The position numbers and the translations under genes were made by a program. This document shows, one piece after another, positions 19,894-30,066 of a DNA stretch of 64,000 bases. Every line of letters starts with the position of its first letter. The first letter of the stretch is position 1. The stretch spans positions 558,001-622,000 of the forward strand of contig NZ_PQSP01000001.1 of the NCBI RefSeq assembly GCF_003991585.1, in the 5' to 3' direction. Below the pieces are notes generated by a model. The model did not search any database and had not been told where the DNA came from. It saw only the letters and a list, made by a program, of their open reading frames with translations. This stretch comes from Saezia sanguinis. GTDB lineage: Bacteria; Pseudomonadota; Gammaproteobacteria; Burkholderiales; Burkholderiaceae_C.

Positions 19894-20697
19894 ATGAATA
19901 CGCCCATAAATAAAATGCTTCCTGCCCGCCTGCATGTCAAACTGGCCAGAGCGTCTTCATTGTCACTCGTACTTCGCCGCGGCCCAACCATGCATACAGC
20001 AAGCATCTTGTGGGACCGTGCCGATGATACATTTACATTAGGACAATGGCTTAAGGGTCGCATCTTCGCCCATGAATGCGACGTCTCACCGGACGGCAAA
20101 CACATGATTTACCGTGCCCGGGGGCAGCATTCCTATAAATCGTGGATCGCTGTATCGTGCATGCCTTATCTTAAAGCACTTGATTTCTTTGATGATGCTG
20201 ATTACTACCAGGCACTCTTCTTATCCAATGATACATATTGCTTAGCTACCTCAATCCGCAAGCCCAAATACAAAAACAGCCACCTGAACATTACCTCCTG
20301 CACTGCTTTTGGCGCTGATAACCGCTACTCAGAAATAATCGCCTTGCGTGATGGCTGGAACAGTATTCACAATGAATCTGCAGGATACAACAAACTGATT
20401 GCATTCGAAAAACAAATCCATCCTCACTGGAAATTACTGAAAAAAGTAAGCGTACCCATTCCCAAAAACAAATCTCCCGAATACACACCACATCAGTTGC
20501 TGCACATCTCAACCAATACTATCTATGATAAAAGCGACTGGGAGTGGGCTGACTGGGACAATACCCAGCAACGCCTGGTCTGGGCGGAACATGGAAAACT
20601 TTTATCAGCTCAGCTAAGTGATAATGGCATAAAAAATATTCATGTACTGCATGATTTCAACAACATGCAATTCGAAGAAATCACCGCCCCTTACTGA
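19894..20697 (+). CDS. Conserved protein of unknown function downstream of mfd
   Basis: 267-residue protein with no named domain that I recognise with confidence. It belongs to a proteobacterial family that starts with a short R-L-H-x-x-LAR segment and then a R-RGP motif (LVLRRGPTMHTASILWD), continues with GQWLKGRIFAHECDVSPDGK, and includes SWIAVSCMPYLKAL. The CDVSPDGKHMIY stretch resembles one blade of a WD40/PD40 propeller. No signal peptide or membrane helix is evident. It begins 4 bases after mfd, implying cotranscription, but a repair role is only guilt by association. Confidence 0.65.
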   Translation: MNTPINKMLPARLHVKLARASSLSLVLRRGPTMHTASILWDRADDTFTLGQWLKGRIFAHECDVSPDGKHMIYRARGQHSYKSWIAVSCMPYLKALDFFDDADYYQALFLSNDTYCLATSIRKPKYKNSHLNITSCTAFGADNRYSEIIALRDGWNSIHNESAGYNKLIAFEKQIHPHWKLLKKVSVPIPKNKSPEYTPHQLLHISTNTIYDKSDWEWADWDNTQQRLVWAEHGKLLSAQLSDNGIKNIHVLHDFNNMQFEEITAPY

Positions 20698-20977
20698 CCT
20701 GTTGCTCACTGCTGCTCAGAAAAAAAATTCTACCGCCTTATCAGCACTGGGAAACAAGAAATAACCGCAAGGTTCTTGCAGCGGTTGATCCAGAAACAAA
20801 TAACAGGTTTATTGCCTTACACTGGTCCCTCCCAGACTCGGCTATCATGACAATATTCAAAGCTGAAATCTGTTCAAACCCGGATGGAAAATGAAGCCCC
20901 CAATATAGCAACATATAGTTTTGTGCTGGCTGCATGTTTGCAGCCGGAAGCGCCTTTTCCACTTACAGGCAAACGGT

Positions 20978-21949
20978 TTAATAACAGTTTTCTGAAAAAT
21001 CCTTCATGCATTGTTTCAGCAAAGCGTCGGCTTGTGTTTGCGAAACATTCATTTTTTCAAAAACCAGGTCTCTGAGCATCAACACTTTGAAAACCTCTAA
21101 ATCAGGGGTGTGAGAAAAACGTACCGTACCAGCAATGGACATCGACATCAGTACAAAAGCTTTCTCCAGATTGCGCGGCTCTTTTTTATCAACATAAAAT
21201 ATGCCCAAAAGCACCATTTCAGCCGCACTGACCTCATGCAGCTCAACGCGCCTGCGTAGACTCTGAATCACGCTTTCATCTGTCACGTTACCCGAATCCA
21301 GTAGCTTATCTAAAGCCAGTACAGCCAACTGATTTCCCTGATCTGCTGACTGCTGCCACCAATATGCCGCTTTTTCCCGGTCCTGCTCAACACCTTCGCC
21401 CGATCTGTAATATGCCCCCACTTGAAACTGTGCCCATTCATTGCCCTGTTGGGCTGCGTGCTCGTAAGCTGCAAAAATCTGTTCCTGCCATTGGCGCTTA
21501 AGCTGCTCCACCTCGTTGTAAGGCATTTCTCCAAAACAGTTGCTGTTGGCGTAGTCAACCAGGTTTTCCTGTGCCTGGGTGTTGCCATTTTGTGCAGCCG
21601 CCATTAAAGATGCACCCCACTGCGGTTCATCAAGCTCACTGCACAACAGCAGCATGGCGTCGACGTGTCCTTGCGTTGCAGCCTCAACCAGCCATTTTTT
21701 AGCCGTATCAACATCCTGCTTGACCAGGGTGTTTGTCAGATAAAGGTAGCCCACATTGAACTGTGCCTCCACGTTGCCCTGTTGAGCCAGAGCAATACGC
21801 TCATCCAGCGGCATTTGTACCCAGTTGTATATTGCTGGTGTACTCTCCCCTGATGATGAGGGCATTGCAACTGCATTCAGCGTAAAAACAGCGCAGGTAG
21901 CCAGCAAAATACCCGCACCCAGTTTTCGTAACATGTTATACAGGCTCAT
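20978..21949 (-). CDS. Sel1-repeat (TPR-like) exported protein
   Basis: 323-residue protein with an N-terminal signal peptide (MSLYNMLRKLGAGILLATCA, cleaved near residue 28) and at least two Sel1-like repeats: AQFNVGYLYLTNTLVKQDVD..AKKWLVEAATQG and AQFQVGAYYRSGEGVEQDRE..AAYWWQQSADQG. Such solenoids bind partner proteins in the periplasm or outer membrane. Convergent with the gene after mfd. No specific partner is suggested. Confidence 0.8.
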   Translation of the reverse strand: MSLYNMLRKLGAGILLATCAVFTLNAVAMPSSSGESTPAIYNWVQMPLDERIALAQQGNVEAQFNVGYLYLTNTLVKQDVDTAKKWLVEAATQGHVDAMLLLCSELDEPQWGASLMAAAQNGNTQAQENLVDYANSNCFGEMPYNEVEQLKRQWQEQIFAAYEHAAQQGNEWAQFQVGAYYRSGEGVEQDREKAAYWWQQSADQGNQLAVLALDKLLDSGNVTDESVIQSLRRRVELHEVSAAEMVLLGIFYVDKKEPRNLEKAFVLMSMSIAGTVRFSHTPDLEVFKVLMLRDLVFEKMNVSQTQADALLKQCMKDFSENCY

Positions 21950-22088
21950 ATAATATTTCTATTCAACAGAAAAAGTTATAGTTTAATGCAATTTCAATAT
22001 GCAAAATTGAAAAAGATTCCCGACCTGCAGCACAGATTTCATACTGCGGTAAAAATGTAATGTTTACCGTATTCGATCATATACCGTC

Positions 22089-22805
22089 ATGACTACATCC
22101 ACTGAATACCTCCCCGGCATTGTCATTCAGCAGATTCAGCCTCCCTTGTACCTGAAAGACTTCGCCCTGATCGCATTTGACATGGACTCTACCCTGATCG
22201 ATATGGAAACGGTTGATGAGATTGCTGCGGCTGTAGGAAAAAAAGCCGAAGTTTCTGCCATCACTGAAGCGGCAATGCGCGGGGAAATCAGCGATTACAA
22301 AGAAAGCCTGAGACGGCGGGTTGCATTGTTAAAAGGCGTTCCATTCAGTGCCTTGGAAAAAGTCCGTGATCAGCGCATGCGGCTCAACCCGGGCGCAGAA
22401 CAGTTGATACGAACCGCGCAGGCAGCCGGACTGAAGACCATGCTGGTATCCGGTGGGTTTACTGTTTATACCGATGAACTGCAACGCTGTTTAGGGCTGG
22501 ACTATACACGCTCCAATGTGCTCGAAATTGCAGACGGCAAACTGACCGGGCGCCTGCTGGACCAGCCCTGGGGCGATATATGTGACGGGGAAGAAAAAAA
22601 ACGCATGCTGCTGACCACCTGCGCCTCATTGAATATAGACCCAAAGAAAACCATCGCGATGGGAGATGGTGCCAATGACCTGCCGATGATGAGCGTAGCA
22701 GGTTTATCTGTGGCCTACCATGCCAAACCTGTTGTTCGCTCACAGGCCAAAATCGCCATCAATGAAGGTGGGCTGAACCGCCTGCTGGAAATAGTGCTGC
22801 CCTAA
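22089..22805 (+). CDS. serB: Phosphoserine phosphatase
   Basis: 238-residue HAD-superfamily phosphatase for the last step of serine synthesis. Motif I is DMDST (catalytic Asp31 and Asp33), the cap has EAAMRGEISDYKESLRRRV, motif II is LVSGGF, and motif IV is GDGANDLPMM. It lacks the N-terminal ACT domain of some homologues. serC lies elsewhere in this window (41.7 kb), so the pathway is split across loci. Confidence 0.93.
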   Translation: MTTSTEYLPGIVIQQIQPPLYLKDFALIAFDMDSTLIDMETVDEIAAAVGKKAEVSAITEAAMRGEISDYKESLRRRVALLKGVPFSALEKVRDQRMRLNPGAEQLIRTAQAAGLKTMLVSGGFTVYTDELQRCLGLDYTRSNVLEIADGKLTGRLLDQPWGDICDGEEKKRMLLTTCASLNIDPKKTIAMGDGANDLPMMSVAGLSVAYHAKPVVRSQAKIAINEGGLNRLLEIVLP

Positions 22806-22884
22806 CTGAAAACACACTTGCAACAATACGGCAGCTGTCCCTCTCATGAGGCTTATTCAGTGACCACGCAGAATCACTCACCGC

Positions 22885-22918
22885 AATAAAAATGCGGTTC
22901 AGGTACCTGAACCGCATT
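22885..22918 (-). terminator. Terminator of dcuB (28-bp palindrome)
   Basis: A perfect palindrome centred on 22904/22905 (AATGCGGTTCAGG and its complement) is followed on the minus strand by a T-rich run (TTTTTATT). This fits termination of leftward dcuB. On the plus strand no T run follows, so it would stop serB transcripts less well. Confidence 0.7.
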
Positions 22919-22940
22919 AGTCTCACTCGTTAAACTGAAA

Positions 22941-24296
22941 TCAGCTTAACAGAATTCCACCCCAGATAAAGCCAAACACGACCGACAATACAATACACAC
23001 CGTTCCTGGGATCAGGAATGGGTGGTTAAACACATATTTGCCAATGCGGGTTGAGCCGGTATCGTCCATTTCCACCGCAGCCAGCAGAGTCGGATAAGTC
23101 GGCAGAATGAACAGCGCAGACACCGCAGCAAAAGAACCTACTAAAGTAATTGCCGCCGATTGCTCTGAAATACCACCTGCTGCAACACTTGCCATAAGCA
23201 CCGCAATCGCTGCAGGCCAAATCGCCTTGGCGGTTGATGCCTGTGAATAAAGCAACATGGAAGCAAAGAAGTAAGCCACCGCCAGCAACCAGGGCTGACT
23301 CGAGACCAGGTCTGTTGCCAAGCGGGTAATGTCCTGCGTATGCGCATCAACAAAGGTGGTTCCCAACCAGGCCACCCCCAGAATACACACACTCGCACTC
23401 ATACCTGATTTAAAAGTCTGTGCGGTCAGAATTTTGCTGATATCAATCTTGCAGAAAAGAACAATCAACGTGGCTGCTGTCAGCATAAACGTGATGATAG
23501 CGCTATCGCGGGTAATCGTCGGTTTTTCGATAATGCCCAGGTTGTTGCTGATCAGGACGGCATAGATCATAACGGCAACAATGGCAATCACAAAAATAAG
23601 CACTGAACGCTTGGCCGTTGGCAAAATGGGAATATTGCTCACACCGCGCATTTGCACCAGGCCTTTCGCCAGACGTTCCTGGTAAACAGGATCATCTTTA
23701 AGGTCTTTGCCCAGATGATTCGCAATAAAGGCTGTAATCATCACGGCAAGAAAAGTGGTTGGAATACAAATCGCAAGGAATGTCAGATAACCCACATTAA
23801 AGTTCTTCTCAAGCTCACCCGCATAAAAAACAACCGCCGCCGAAATGGGGGACGCCGTAATAGCGACCTGAGAAGAAACCACAGCAATGGAGAGCGGCCG
23901 AGAGGGACGAATACCCTCTTCCTTCGCCACTTCAGCAATCACAGGGAGCGTGGAAAATGCCGTATGACCGGTTCCAGCCATCACAGTCATCAGATAGGTG
24001 ACGATCGGCGCCAGGTAAGTGATATAGCGTGGATGCTTACGCAACAAGCGCTCGGTCACAACCACCAGCCAGTCAACACCGCCGGCCACCTGCATGGCGG
24101 CAATCGCACAGATCACCGACATGATGATCAGCATCACATCAACCGGAATGCGGCCAAAGTTAACCGGAACCTGGAAAATAGCTAAAGCCAAGACGCCTAG
24201 GCCACCCGCAAAGCCAATACCTATGCTTCCCATTCGGGCACCTAGGTAAATTGCTCCTAGCACAATGGCGAGTTGAAGGATAACACTGAAATCCAT
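22941..24296 (-). CDS. Anaerobic C4-dicarboxylate transporter, Dcu family
   Basis: 451-residue polytopic inner-membrane antiporter exchanging fumarate, malate or aspartate for succinate. The family start MDFSVILQLAIVLGAIYLGARMG and the conserved GTGHTAFSTLPVIAEVAKE and SSQVAITASPISAAVVFYAG segments are clear. Length fits DcuA/DcuB; I cannot separate these two reliably. GGAGAGTGTT gives the ribosome site. It lies directly downstream of aspA, so the two probably form an aspartate-to-fumarate respiration or nitrogen-assimilation module. Confidence 0.93.
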   Translation of the reverse strand: MDFSVILQLAIVLGAIYLGARMGSIGIGFAGGLGVLALAIFQVPVNFGRIPVDVMLIIMSVICAIAAMQVAGGVDWLVVVTERLLRKHPRYITYLAPIVTYLMTVMAGTGHTAFSTLPVIAEVAKEEGIRPSRPLSIAVVSSQVAITASPISAAVVFYAGELEKNFNVGYLTFLAICIPTTFLAVMITAFIANHLGKDLKDDPVYQERLAKGLVQMRGVSNIPILPTAKRSVLIFVIAIVAVMIYAVLISNNLGIIEKPTITRDSAIITFMLTAATLIVLFCKIDISKILTAQTFKSGMSASVCILGVAWLGTTFVDAHTQDITRLATDLVSSQPWLLAVAYFFASMLLYSQASTAKAIWPAAIAVLMASVAAGGISEQSAAITLVGSFAAVSALFILPTYPTLLAAVEMDDTGSTRIGKYVFNHPFLIPGTVCIVLSVVFGFIWGGILLS

Positions 24297-24447
24297 AACA
24301 CTCTCCTCTATCGCTGAATTATCAAAACTCCCTGCAAAGCAGAAGCCTCTATATATAAATCATATAAATGCTTCTGCTTATATTAGGTATATTTAAAATA
24401 CATCATTTAATATTATTAAATTATCTGAAATAGCCTCACTTATTTAA

Positions 24448-25851
24448 TTAGCTTTTAATGAAATGCGGGTGGATCAAATTTTCAAAAGAAAATACTTCGT
24501 CCCATTTCTCTTGCGTAATGAGTTTTTTCTCTAAAACCACAATATCATGGATTGATTTATTTTCTTTATACCCTTCACGCGCAATTTCTGCGCACTGCTT
24601 ATACCCCAGAATCGGGCTCAATTGTGTCACAATGCCCAACGCCCCCATCACCATAGCAGCGGTGCGCTCGGCATTTGCAGTGATGCCTTTAATACAGTTG
24701 TCCGTCAGGCTTTTCACTGCATTTTGCATGGCACTGATCGAACTGAAAAGTGCAAAGCCAATCACTGGCTCCATCACATTGAGCTGCAACTGCCCTGCCG
24801 AAGCTGCCAATGTCACCGTTAAATCCATACCGATCACAAAAAAGCTGGTCTGATTCACCACTTCAGGGATAACCGGATTGACCTTGCCGGGCATGATTGA
24901 AGAGCCAGGCTGGAGCTGCGGCAGGTTAATTTCATTCAAACCACAGCGCGGCCCGGAAGACAGCAAACGCAAATCGTTACAGATTTTGGTCAACTTGACC
25001 GCTGTGCGCTTCAGCACACCTGAGAGCTGAACGTAAGCCCCTGTATCAGAAGTAGCCTCAACCAAGTCACTTGCCAGAACAAACTCAATGCCGGTGATTT
25101 TGCTCAGGTTCAAAGTGGCCAGTTCCGGATAACCTTCGGGCGCATTGACCGAGGTGCCAATGGCAGTGGCCCCCAGATTGATCTCACGCAGCAACAGGTT
25201 CGACTCTGCAATGCGCTGAATCTCTTCGCCAATGGTTGTGGCAAAACCATGGAATTCGGCCCCCATCGACATCGGCACTGCATCCTGCAAATGGGTACGC
25301 CCCATTTTCAGTACGTGGTCAAACTCAACGCTCTTTTTAGACAAAGCGTCCTGCAGCCCCTCCAGCGTCTTCATATACTCACGCAACCGCATGATCAGGG
25401 CCAGACGAAATGCCGTTGGATAGGCGTCATTGGTTGACTGCGAGCAGTTGACATGGTCGTTGGGGCTGACGATCGAATATTCGCCCTTGGGTTTACCCAT
25501 GATTTCAAGCGCCACATTGGCGATGACTTCATTGGTATTCATATTAAAGGAGGTACCTGCCCCCCCTTGTATCGAATCTGTAATAAATTGATCCAGGTAC
25601 TGCCCTGCAATCAAACGGTCACACGCCTGAACGATGGCATCGGCTACTGTTTTATCTAACACCCCTAACTGGCAGTTTGTCATGGCCGCAGCCTTCTTGA
25701 CATAGGCAAATGCCTTAATCAGATTGGGCTCCGTTGACATAGGGATTCCGGTAATGTAGAAGTTTTCTTTAGCACGAAGTGTTTGAACACCATAATAAAC
25801 ATCATCCGGGACTTCTTTTTCACCCAAAAAATCTTTTTCAATTCGAGCCAT
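24448..25851 (-). CDS. aspA: Aspartate ammonia-lyase
   Basis: 467-residue homotetrameric enzyme converting L-aspartate to fumarate and ammonia. The fumarase/aspartase signature GSSIMPGKVNP is present with the flexible loop that closes the active site. TSFNMNTNEVIAN, CSQSTNDAYPTA and GRTHLQDAVPMSMG are the other conserved blocks. I choose ATG at 25851 because GGAAGGGAA precedes it; the ATG at 25866 has no ribosome site. A strong hairpin with a GGAG loop lies 32-65 bases upstream and may regulate translation. Paired with the Dcu transporter downstream. Confidence 0.96.
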   Translation of the reverse strand: MARIEKDFLGEKEVPDDVYYGVQTLRAKENFYITGIPMSTEPNLIKAFAYVKKAAAMTNCQLGVLDKTVADAIVQACDRLIAGQYLDQFITDSIQGGAGTSFNMNTNEVIANVALEIMGKPKGEYSIVSPNDHVNCSQSTNDAYPTAFRLALIMRLREYMKTLEGLQDALSKKSVEFDHVLKMGRTHLQDAVPMSMGAEFHGFATTIGEEIQRIAESNLLLREINLGATAIGTSVNAPEGYPELATLNLSKITGIEFVLASDLVEATSDTGAYVQLSGVLKRTAVKLTKICNDLRLLSSGPRCGLNEINLPQLQPGSSIMPGKVNPVIPEVVNQTSFFVIGMDLTVTLAASAGQLQLNVMEPVIGFALFSSISAMQNAVKSLTDNCIKGITANAERTAAMVMGALGIVTQLSPILGYKQCAEIAREGYKENKSIHDIVVLEKKLITQEKWDEVFSFENLIHPHFIKS

Positions 25852-25882
25852 TTTCTTCCCTTCCATATTCTTAAAACAAATT

Positions 25883-25916
25883 GCCCACTAATTAATTCTC
25901 CAATTAATTAATGGGC
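25883..25916 (-). promoter_or_regulatory. Hairpin with GGAG loop upstream of aspA
   Basis: GCCCA-C-TAATTAATT pairs with AATTAATTA-A-TGGGC (14 bp, one mismatch) around a 4-base loop. Read on the aspA strand the loop is GGAG. A GGA presented in a hairpin loop is the usual CsrA/RsmA target, and a second GGA lies beside the aspA start. Regulation is inferred. Confidence 0.4.
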
Positions 25917-26302
25917 CCAGATATTTCACATACCACAAAATTGTGATTGATTGACTAACAAATAAGAAGTTAAATAAATTTATATTAATTTCAGTTGCAC
26001 TTTAAATTTATGTTTTTCATTCTATCTGCAAAAAAATAAATTTCATTGACGCATGTTAATTTATAGCATCTCTTTTTATTTATTTCAAACCCGCCCTATG
26101 TTATAATTATCAGCTGTGTGTGTAAAAAATTCCCTCTTCGAAAAGAGGAAATACTTTTGTTACACTTTCTATTTTTTCAGCCATTCGTTCTGGGGCTTGC
26201 CACAGCCACAAGAAATACAACACCGCCTTGGCATGCAGGCACGCCAAAAGCAACCCATCAGGCTGATTGATGAAAAGATAAAAGCTTTTGACAGGCCCGG
26301 GC
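25917..26302. other. AT-rich region between aspA and dnaE
   Basis: Holds the presumed aspA promoter. Very AT-rich from 25930 to 26110. TTGACGCATGTTAA at 26046-26059 resembles an FNR site at one mismatch in the right half, but it lies about 195 bases upstream. No gene is supported. Confidence 0.4.
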
Positions 26303-29300
26303 CTAGCCGGCGTAAATGATCTCAGCCTGTCCCTGGTCGGCCTGCATCCGCCAGCACGCTATGGCAGCATCACTTGGGAAAAATCGGGAATACTCACCCA
26401 AATCAATTTCCGCATAAAACCCATCGCGGTGCAACGCCACCCGAACTTTCACACCCTGCCGCAATTCATCACCATCGTCAGTGATGACGGTCTGAGCGGG
26501 AAAAGCCTGAATCAGCGACGCAACATCAGGCGTTTGGCCATTGACTGCAATTTTCAGAAACTGCCCAAAACGGCAGCGTGCCGCTGGCAGATCCCACAGT
26601 TGTATGACATTGGCACGCAAACCTCCCGAAAAACGATCCGGTGCCAGTTTGCATTGCGCCACCAGCAATTCATCGTCTTTCAGTGCATCGCGCCATTGTG
26701 ATGCGATTTCCTCGTTGGCAACCGCTTCAATACTGCCTGATTTGTCTTCCAGGCTGAAAATCGTTACTTTCCCCCGCTGCCCGTTCACGGTGCGCACATT
26801 GGTCACCATACCAGCAAGCAGTTGCGGTTCGCGGCTATCCACCAGGTCTGCAATACGTGTTTTGGCAAACCGGCGCACTTCACGCTCATATTCATCAAAA
26901 AGATGCCCTGACAGAAAAAAGCCGATGGCTTCCTTCTCACGCATCAATTGTTCTTTGATCGACCATGGCGCTGTCTGTGCCAGTGCCGGTTCTTCATCAG
27001 AGGCCGCCTCTCCCAGCGTATCAAAAAGCCCGCACTGGTTGATATTCTGCGCCTGCTGTTCAGCATATTCAAACGCCAGATCAACGCTGGCAGCCATCGC
27101 CGCACGATTCCGCTGAATCGTGTCAAATGCACCCGCCTTGATCAACGCTTCCACCGTGCGTTTGTTGACACGGCTGCGGTCAACCCGGTTACAGAAGTCA
27201 AACAGTGTTGTAAACGGCCCTCCGGCATGGCGTGCCTGCACAATCGCCTCAATCGCACCCTCTCCTGTCCCTTTGATCGCCCCCAGGCCATAACGTACGC
27301 ATTGCGAAGAAACAGGATCAAACCCATACGTTCCCCGGTTCACATCCGGCGCTTCAAACACAATGCCCATTTCAACGGCATCGTCATAAAACACCTTCAA
27401 CTTATCGGTATCGTCAATCGAAACCGTCATGTTGCCGGCGGCAAATTCAGCGGTATAGTGCACCTTGGCCCAGGCAGTGTAATACGACAGCAAGGCATAG
27501 GCCGCTGCGTGCGACTTGTTAAAGCCATACCCGGCAAACTTTTCCATCAAGTCAAAAATTTCATCTGCCTTGGCCTGGGAAATATGATTCTTGGCAGCAC
27601 CTTCGGCAAAAATAGCGCGGTGCTTGGCCATTTCTTCGACTTTTTTCTTCCCCATGGCGCGGCGCAGCAAATCGGCGCCTCCAAGTGAGTAACCGCCAAG
27701 CCGCTGTGCAACCTGCATCACCTGTTCCTGATAGATCATGATGCCATAGGTTTCGCGCAGCACCGGCTCCATCAGCGGATGTGCATACTCAACCGCTTCG
27801 CGGCCATGCTTACGTGCACAGAAAGAAGGAATCAGATCCATTGGCCCCGGGCGGTACAGCGCCACCAGAGCAATCACATCCTCAAACACACTGGGACGTG
27901 CATCACGCAACATGCCCTGCATGCCGCGACTTTCAAGCTGGAACACGGAAACCGTTTTCCCCTCGCTCATCAACTGATAGGTTGCCTTGTCATCCAGCGA
28001 CAGGTGCGAAAAGTCAAAGTCACGCATATCCGCATGATTGCGGCTGATGAATTGACGCGTCTGCTCCAGAATGGTCAGCGTTGCAAGCCCCAGAAAGTCA
28101 AACTTCACCAGGCCAATGGCTTCAACATCATCCTTGTCAAACTGGCTGACGGCAGCGTCGCTGCCAGGCTGCATATACAGCGGGCAAAAATCAATCAGCG
28201 GCCCTGGGGCAATCAACACACCACCGGCATGCATCCCCACATTGCGTGTCAGTCCTTCAAGCTTTTGCGCCATTTCCAGCAACTGATGCACTTCTTCTTC
28301 ATTGGCATCACGCTCAGCCAGCAAAGGCTCATCACGCAAGGCCGATTCAATGGTTACATGCGCGCCCGGCTTATTCGGAATCAGCTTGGATATACCGTCA
28401 CAAAAGTTGTAGCCATAATCCATCACCCGGCCCACGTCCCGCACCACACCGCGTGCAGCCATGGTACCGAATGTGGCAATCTGGCTGACCGACGCGCGTC
28501 CATAACGCTCCTTGACATATTCAATCACACGGTCCCGGTTCCCCTGGCAAAAGTCCACGTCAAAGTCAGGCATGGAAACACGTTCAGGGTTCAGAAAACG
28601 TTCGAACAGCAGGTTATAACGCAGCGGATCAAGATCGGTAATTTTAAGCGCATACGCCACCAGGGAACCCGCACCAGAACCACGTCCCGGCCCGACCGGA
28701 CATTCATTATTTTTAGCCCAGTTGATGAAGTCCGCCACAATCAGAAAGTAACCTGGGAAATCCATTTTCAGGATAATGTCCAGTTCGAAATCAAGCCTTT
28801 GCTCATATACCGGACGGTGCTGCTCACGCTCGGCCTCGTCGGGATATAAAAATACCAGCCGTTCTTGCAAACCGGCAAAAGACAACTGCCGGAAGTAGTC
28901 CCCAACCGGCATAGGCACGCCGTCAACCTCAGGTGTTGGAAAATGCGGCAACTGGGGCTTGCCCAATACCAGGCTCAGGCTACAGCGCTTGGCAATCTCA
29001 ACCGTATTCGCCACAGCAGAAGGCAGATCGGCAAAAAGCGCCTGCATTTCCTGCTGCGATTTAAAGTACTGGTCTTTCGTGAAATGACGCACCCACCGCG
29101 GATTGGCCAGTGTTTCACCTTCGGAAATACAGACACGGGCCTCGTGCGCCTCAAAATCCTCTTCCCGCAAAAACTGGGTCGGATGCGTGGCCACCAAAGG
29201 CAGGTTCAGCCGGGCCGCCAACTGCGCGGTGGCCGTCAGCAATGCCTCGCCAGAAGCCCCGGCACGTTGCACCTCCAGATAAAGCCGGTGCGGAAACATC

Positions 29301-29773
29301 CGCGCCAACTCCAGCGTAACGTGAGAAACACGTTTCTCATCGTTTTGCAGCAATGCGCTTGCCAGCGGGCCTGCTGCCGCACCGGTTAAAAGAATCAGCC
29401 CATCGCTCAATTCATCAAGCCAGTCCCATTTAACCTGCGCCTGGTCACGCACCACATTCTCCACCCAGGCCCGGCTCAGCAGATCACACAGGTTATGGTA
29501 GCCCTGCTGGTTCTGCACCAGCAAAATAACACGCGAGGCCTGATGAATACCTAAAGCCTCATTTTCAGCCAGCCAGACCTCTGCACCCAAAATCGGTTTG
29601 ATGCCTGCTTTACGTGCTGCCTTGTACATCTTCAACGCGCCAAACAAATTCCCCAGATCGGTCAGGGCCAGGGCAGCCTGCCCGTCATCTGCTGCGGCTT
29701 TCACAACCTCGTCAATACGGATGGAGCTGTCAACGATAGAAAATTCAGAGTGGAGGCGAAGGTGAACAAACAT
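26303..29773 (-). CDS. dnaE: DNA polymerase III subunit alpha
   Basis: 1156-residue replicative polymerase. The start at 29773 gives the family N-terminus MFVHLRLHSEFSIVDSS (PHP domain); the 31-residue upstream extension is not family-like. The catalytic acids lie in RVSMPDFDVDFCQGNRD and the palm region GPGRGSGAGSLVAYAL. The fingers segment, a HhH (NKRTVEALIKAGAFD), the OB-fold (LAGMVTNVRTVNGQRGKVTIFSLED) and the C-terminal domain follow. Full length; single gene. Confidence 0.97.
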   Translation of the reverse strand: MFVHLRLHSEFSIVDSSIRIDEVVKAAADDGQAALALTDLGNLFGALKMYKAARKAGIKPILGAEVWLAENEALGIHQASRVILLVQNQQGYHNLCDLLSRAWVENVVRDQAQVKWDWLDELSDGLILLTGAAAGPLASALLQNDEKRVSHVTLELARMFPHRLYLEVQRAGASGEALLTATAQLAARLNLPLVATHPTQFLREEDFEAHEARVCISEGETLANPRWVRHFTKDQYFKSQQEMQALFADLPSAVANTVEIAKRCSLSLVLGKPQLPHFPTPEVDGVPMPVGDYFRQLSFAGLQERLVFLYPDEAEREQHRPVYEQRLDFELDIILKMDFPGYFLIVADFINWAKNNECPVGPGRGSGAGSLVAYALKITDLDPLRYNLLFERFLNPERVSMPDFDVDFCQGNRDRVIEYVKERYGRASVSQIATFGTMAARGVVRDVGRVMDYGYNFCDGISKLIPNKPGAHVTIESALRDEPLLAERDANEEEVHQLLEMAQKLEGLTRNVGMHAGGVLIAPGPLIDFCPLYMQPGSDAAVSQFDKDDVEAIGLVKFDFLGLATLTILEQTRQFISRNHADMRDFDFSHLSLDDKATYQLMSEGKTVSVFQLESRGMQGMLRDARPSVFEDVIALVALYRPGPMDLIPSFCARKHGREAVEYAHPLMEPVLRETYGIMIYQEQVMQVAQRLGGYSLGGADLLRRAMGKKKVEEMAKHRAIFAEGAAKNHISQAKADEIFDLMEKFAGYGFNKSHAAAYALLSYYTAWAKVHYTAEFAAGNMTVSIDDTDKLKVFYDDAVEMGIVFEAPDVNRGTYGFDPVSSQCVRYGLGAIKGTGEGAIEAIVQARHAGGPFTTLFDFCNRVDRSRVNKRTVEALIKAGAFDTIQRNRAAMAASVDLAFEYAEQQAQNINQCGLFDTLGEAASDEEPALAQTAPWSIKEQLMREKEAIGFFLSGHLFDEYEREVRRFAKTRIADLVDSREPQLLAGMVTNVRTVNGQRGKVTIFSLEDKSGSIEAVANEEIASQWRDALKDDELLVAQCKLAPDRFSGGLRANVIQLWDLPAARCRFGQFLKIAVNGQTPDVASLIQAFPAQTVITDDGDELRQGVKVRVALHRDGFYAEIDLGEYSRFFPSDAAIACWRMQADQGQAEIIYAG

Positions 29774-30066
29774 GCGTTTTATCAAAATGAAAGATTCGTG
29801 TGCGACACAAAAGATTGTATGCGATTTCAGCTTCTCCATATGTTGATCGCACACCATGGATACCATCGCACTTCATTTTGGCAGGCCAGGTTGACCCGCA
29901 TTCAAACCTGAAAAAACAACACCTTATGCAAGCTCTGCTTGATCAGCCTGGCAAAATTCAATAGAATTCAGTTCTCTTCTTTTCTTGAAAAGCTGCTGCG
30001 GAAAAGAAAAACACTCTCTGGATATGCATCCAGGGCGCATTTACGTGTTTTTCTAGGTAGCATTTC

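Noticed and set aside
26046..26059. FNR-like site upstream of aspA
   Set aside because: Right half-site is imperfect and it lies about 195 bases from the start codon with no promoter placed; kept only as a note.
27779..28849. 356-codon plus-strand ORF opposite dnaE
   Set aside because: Antisense shadow of a conserved gene with unnatural composition.
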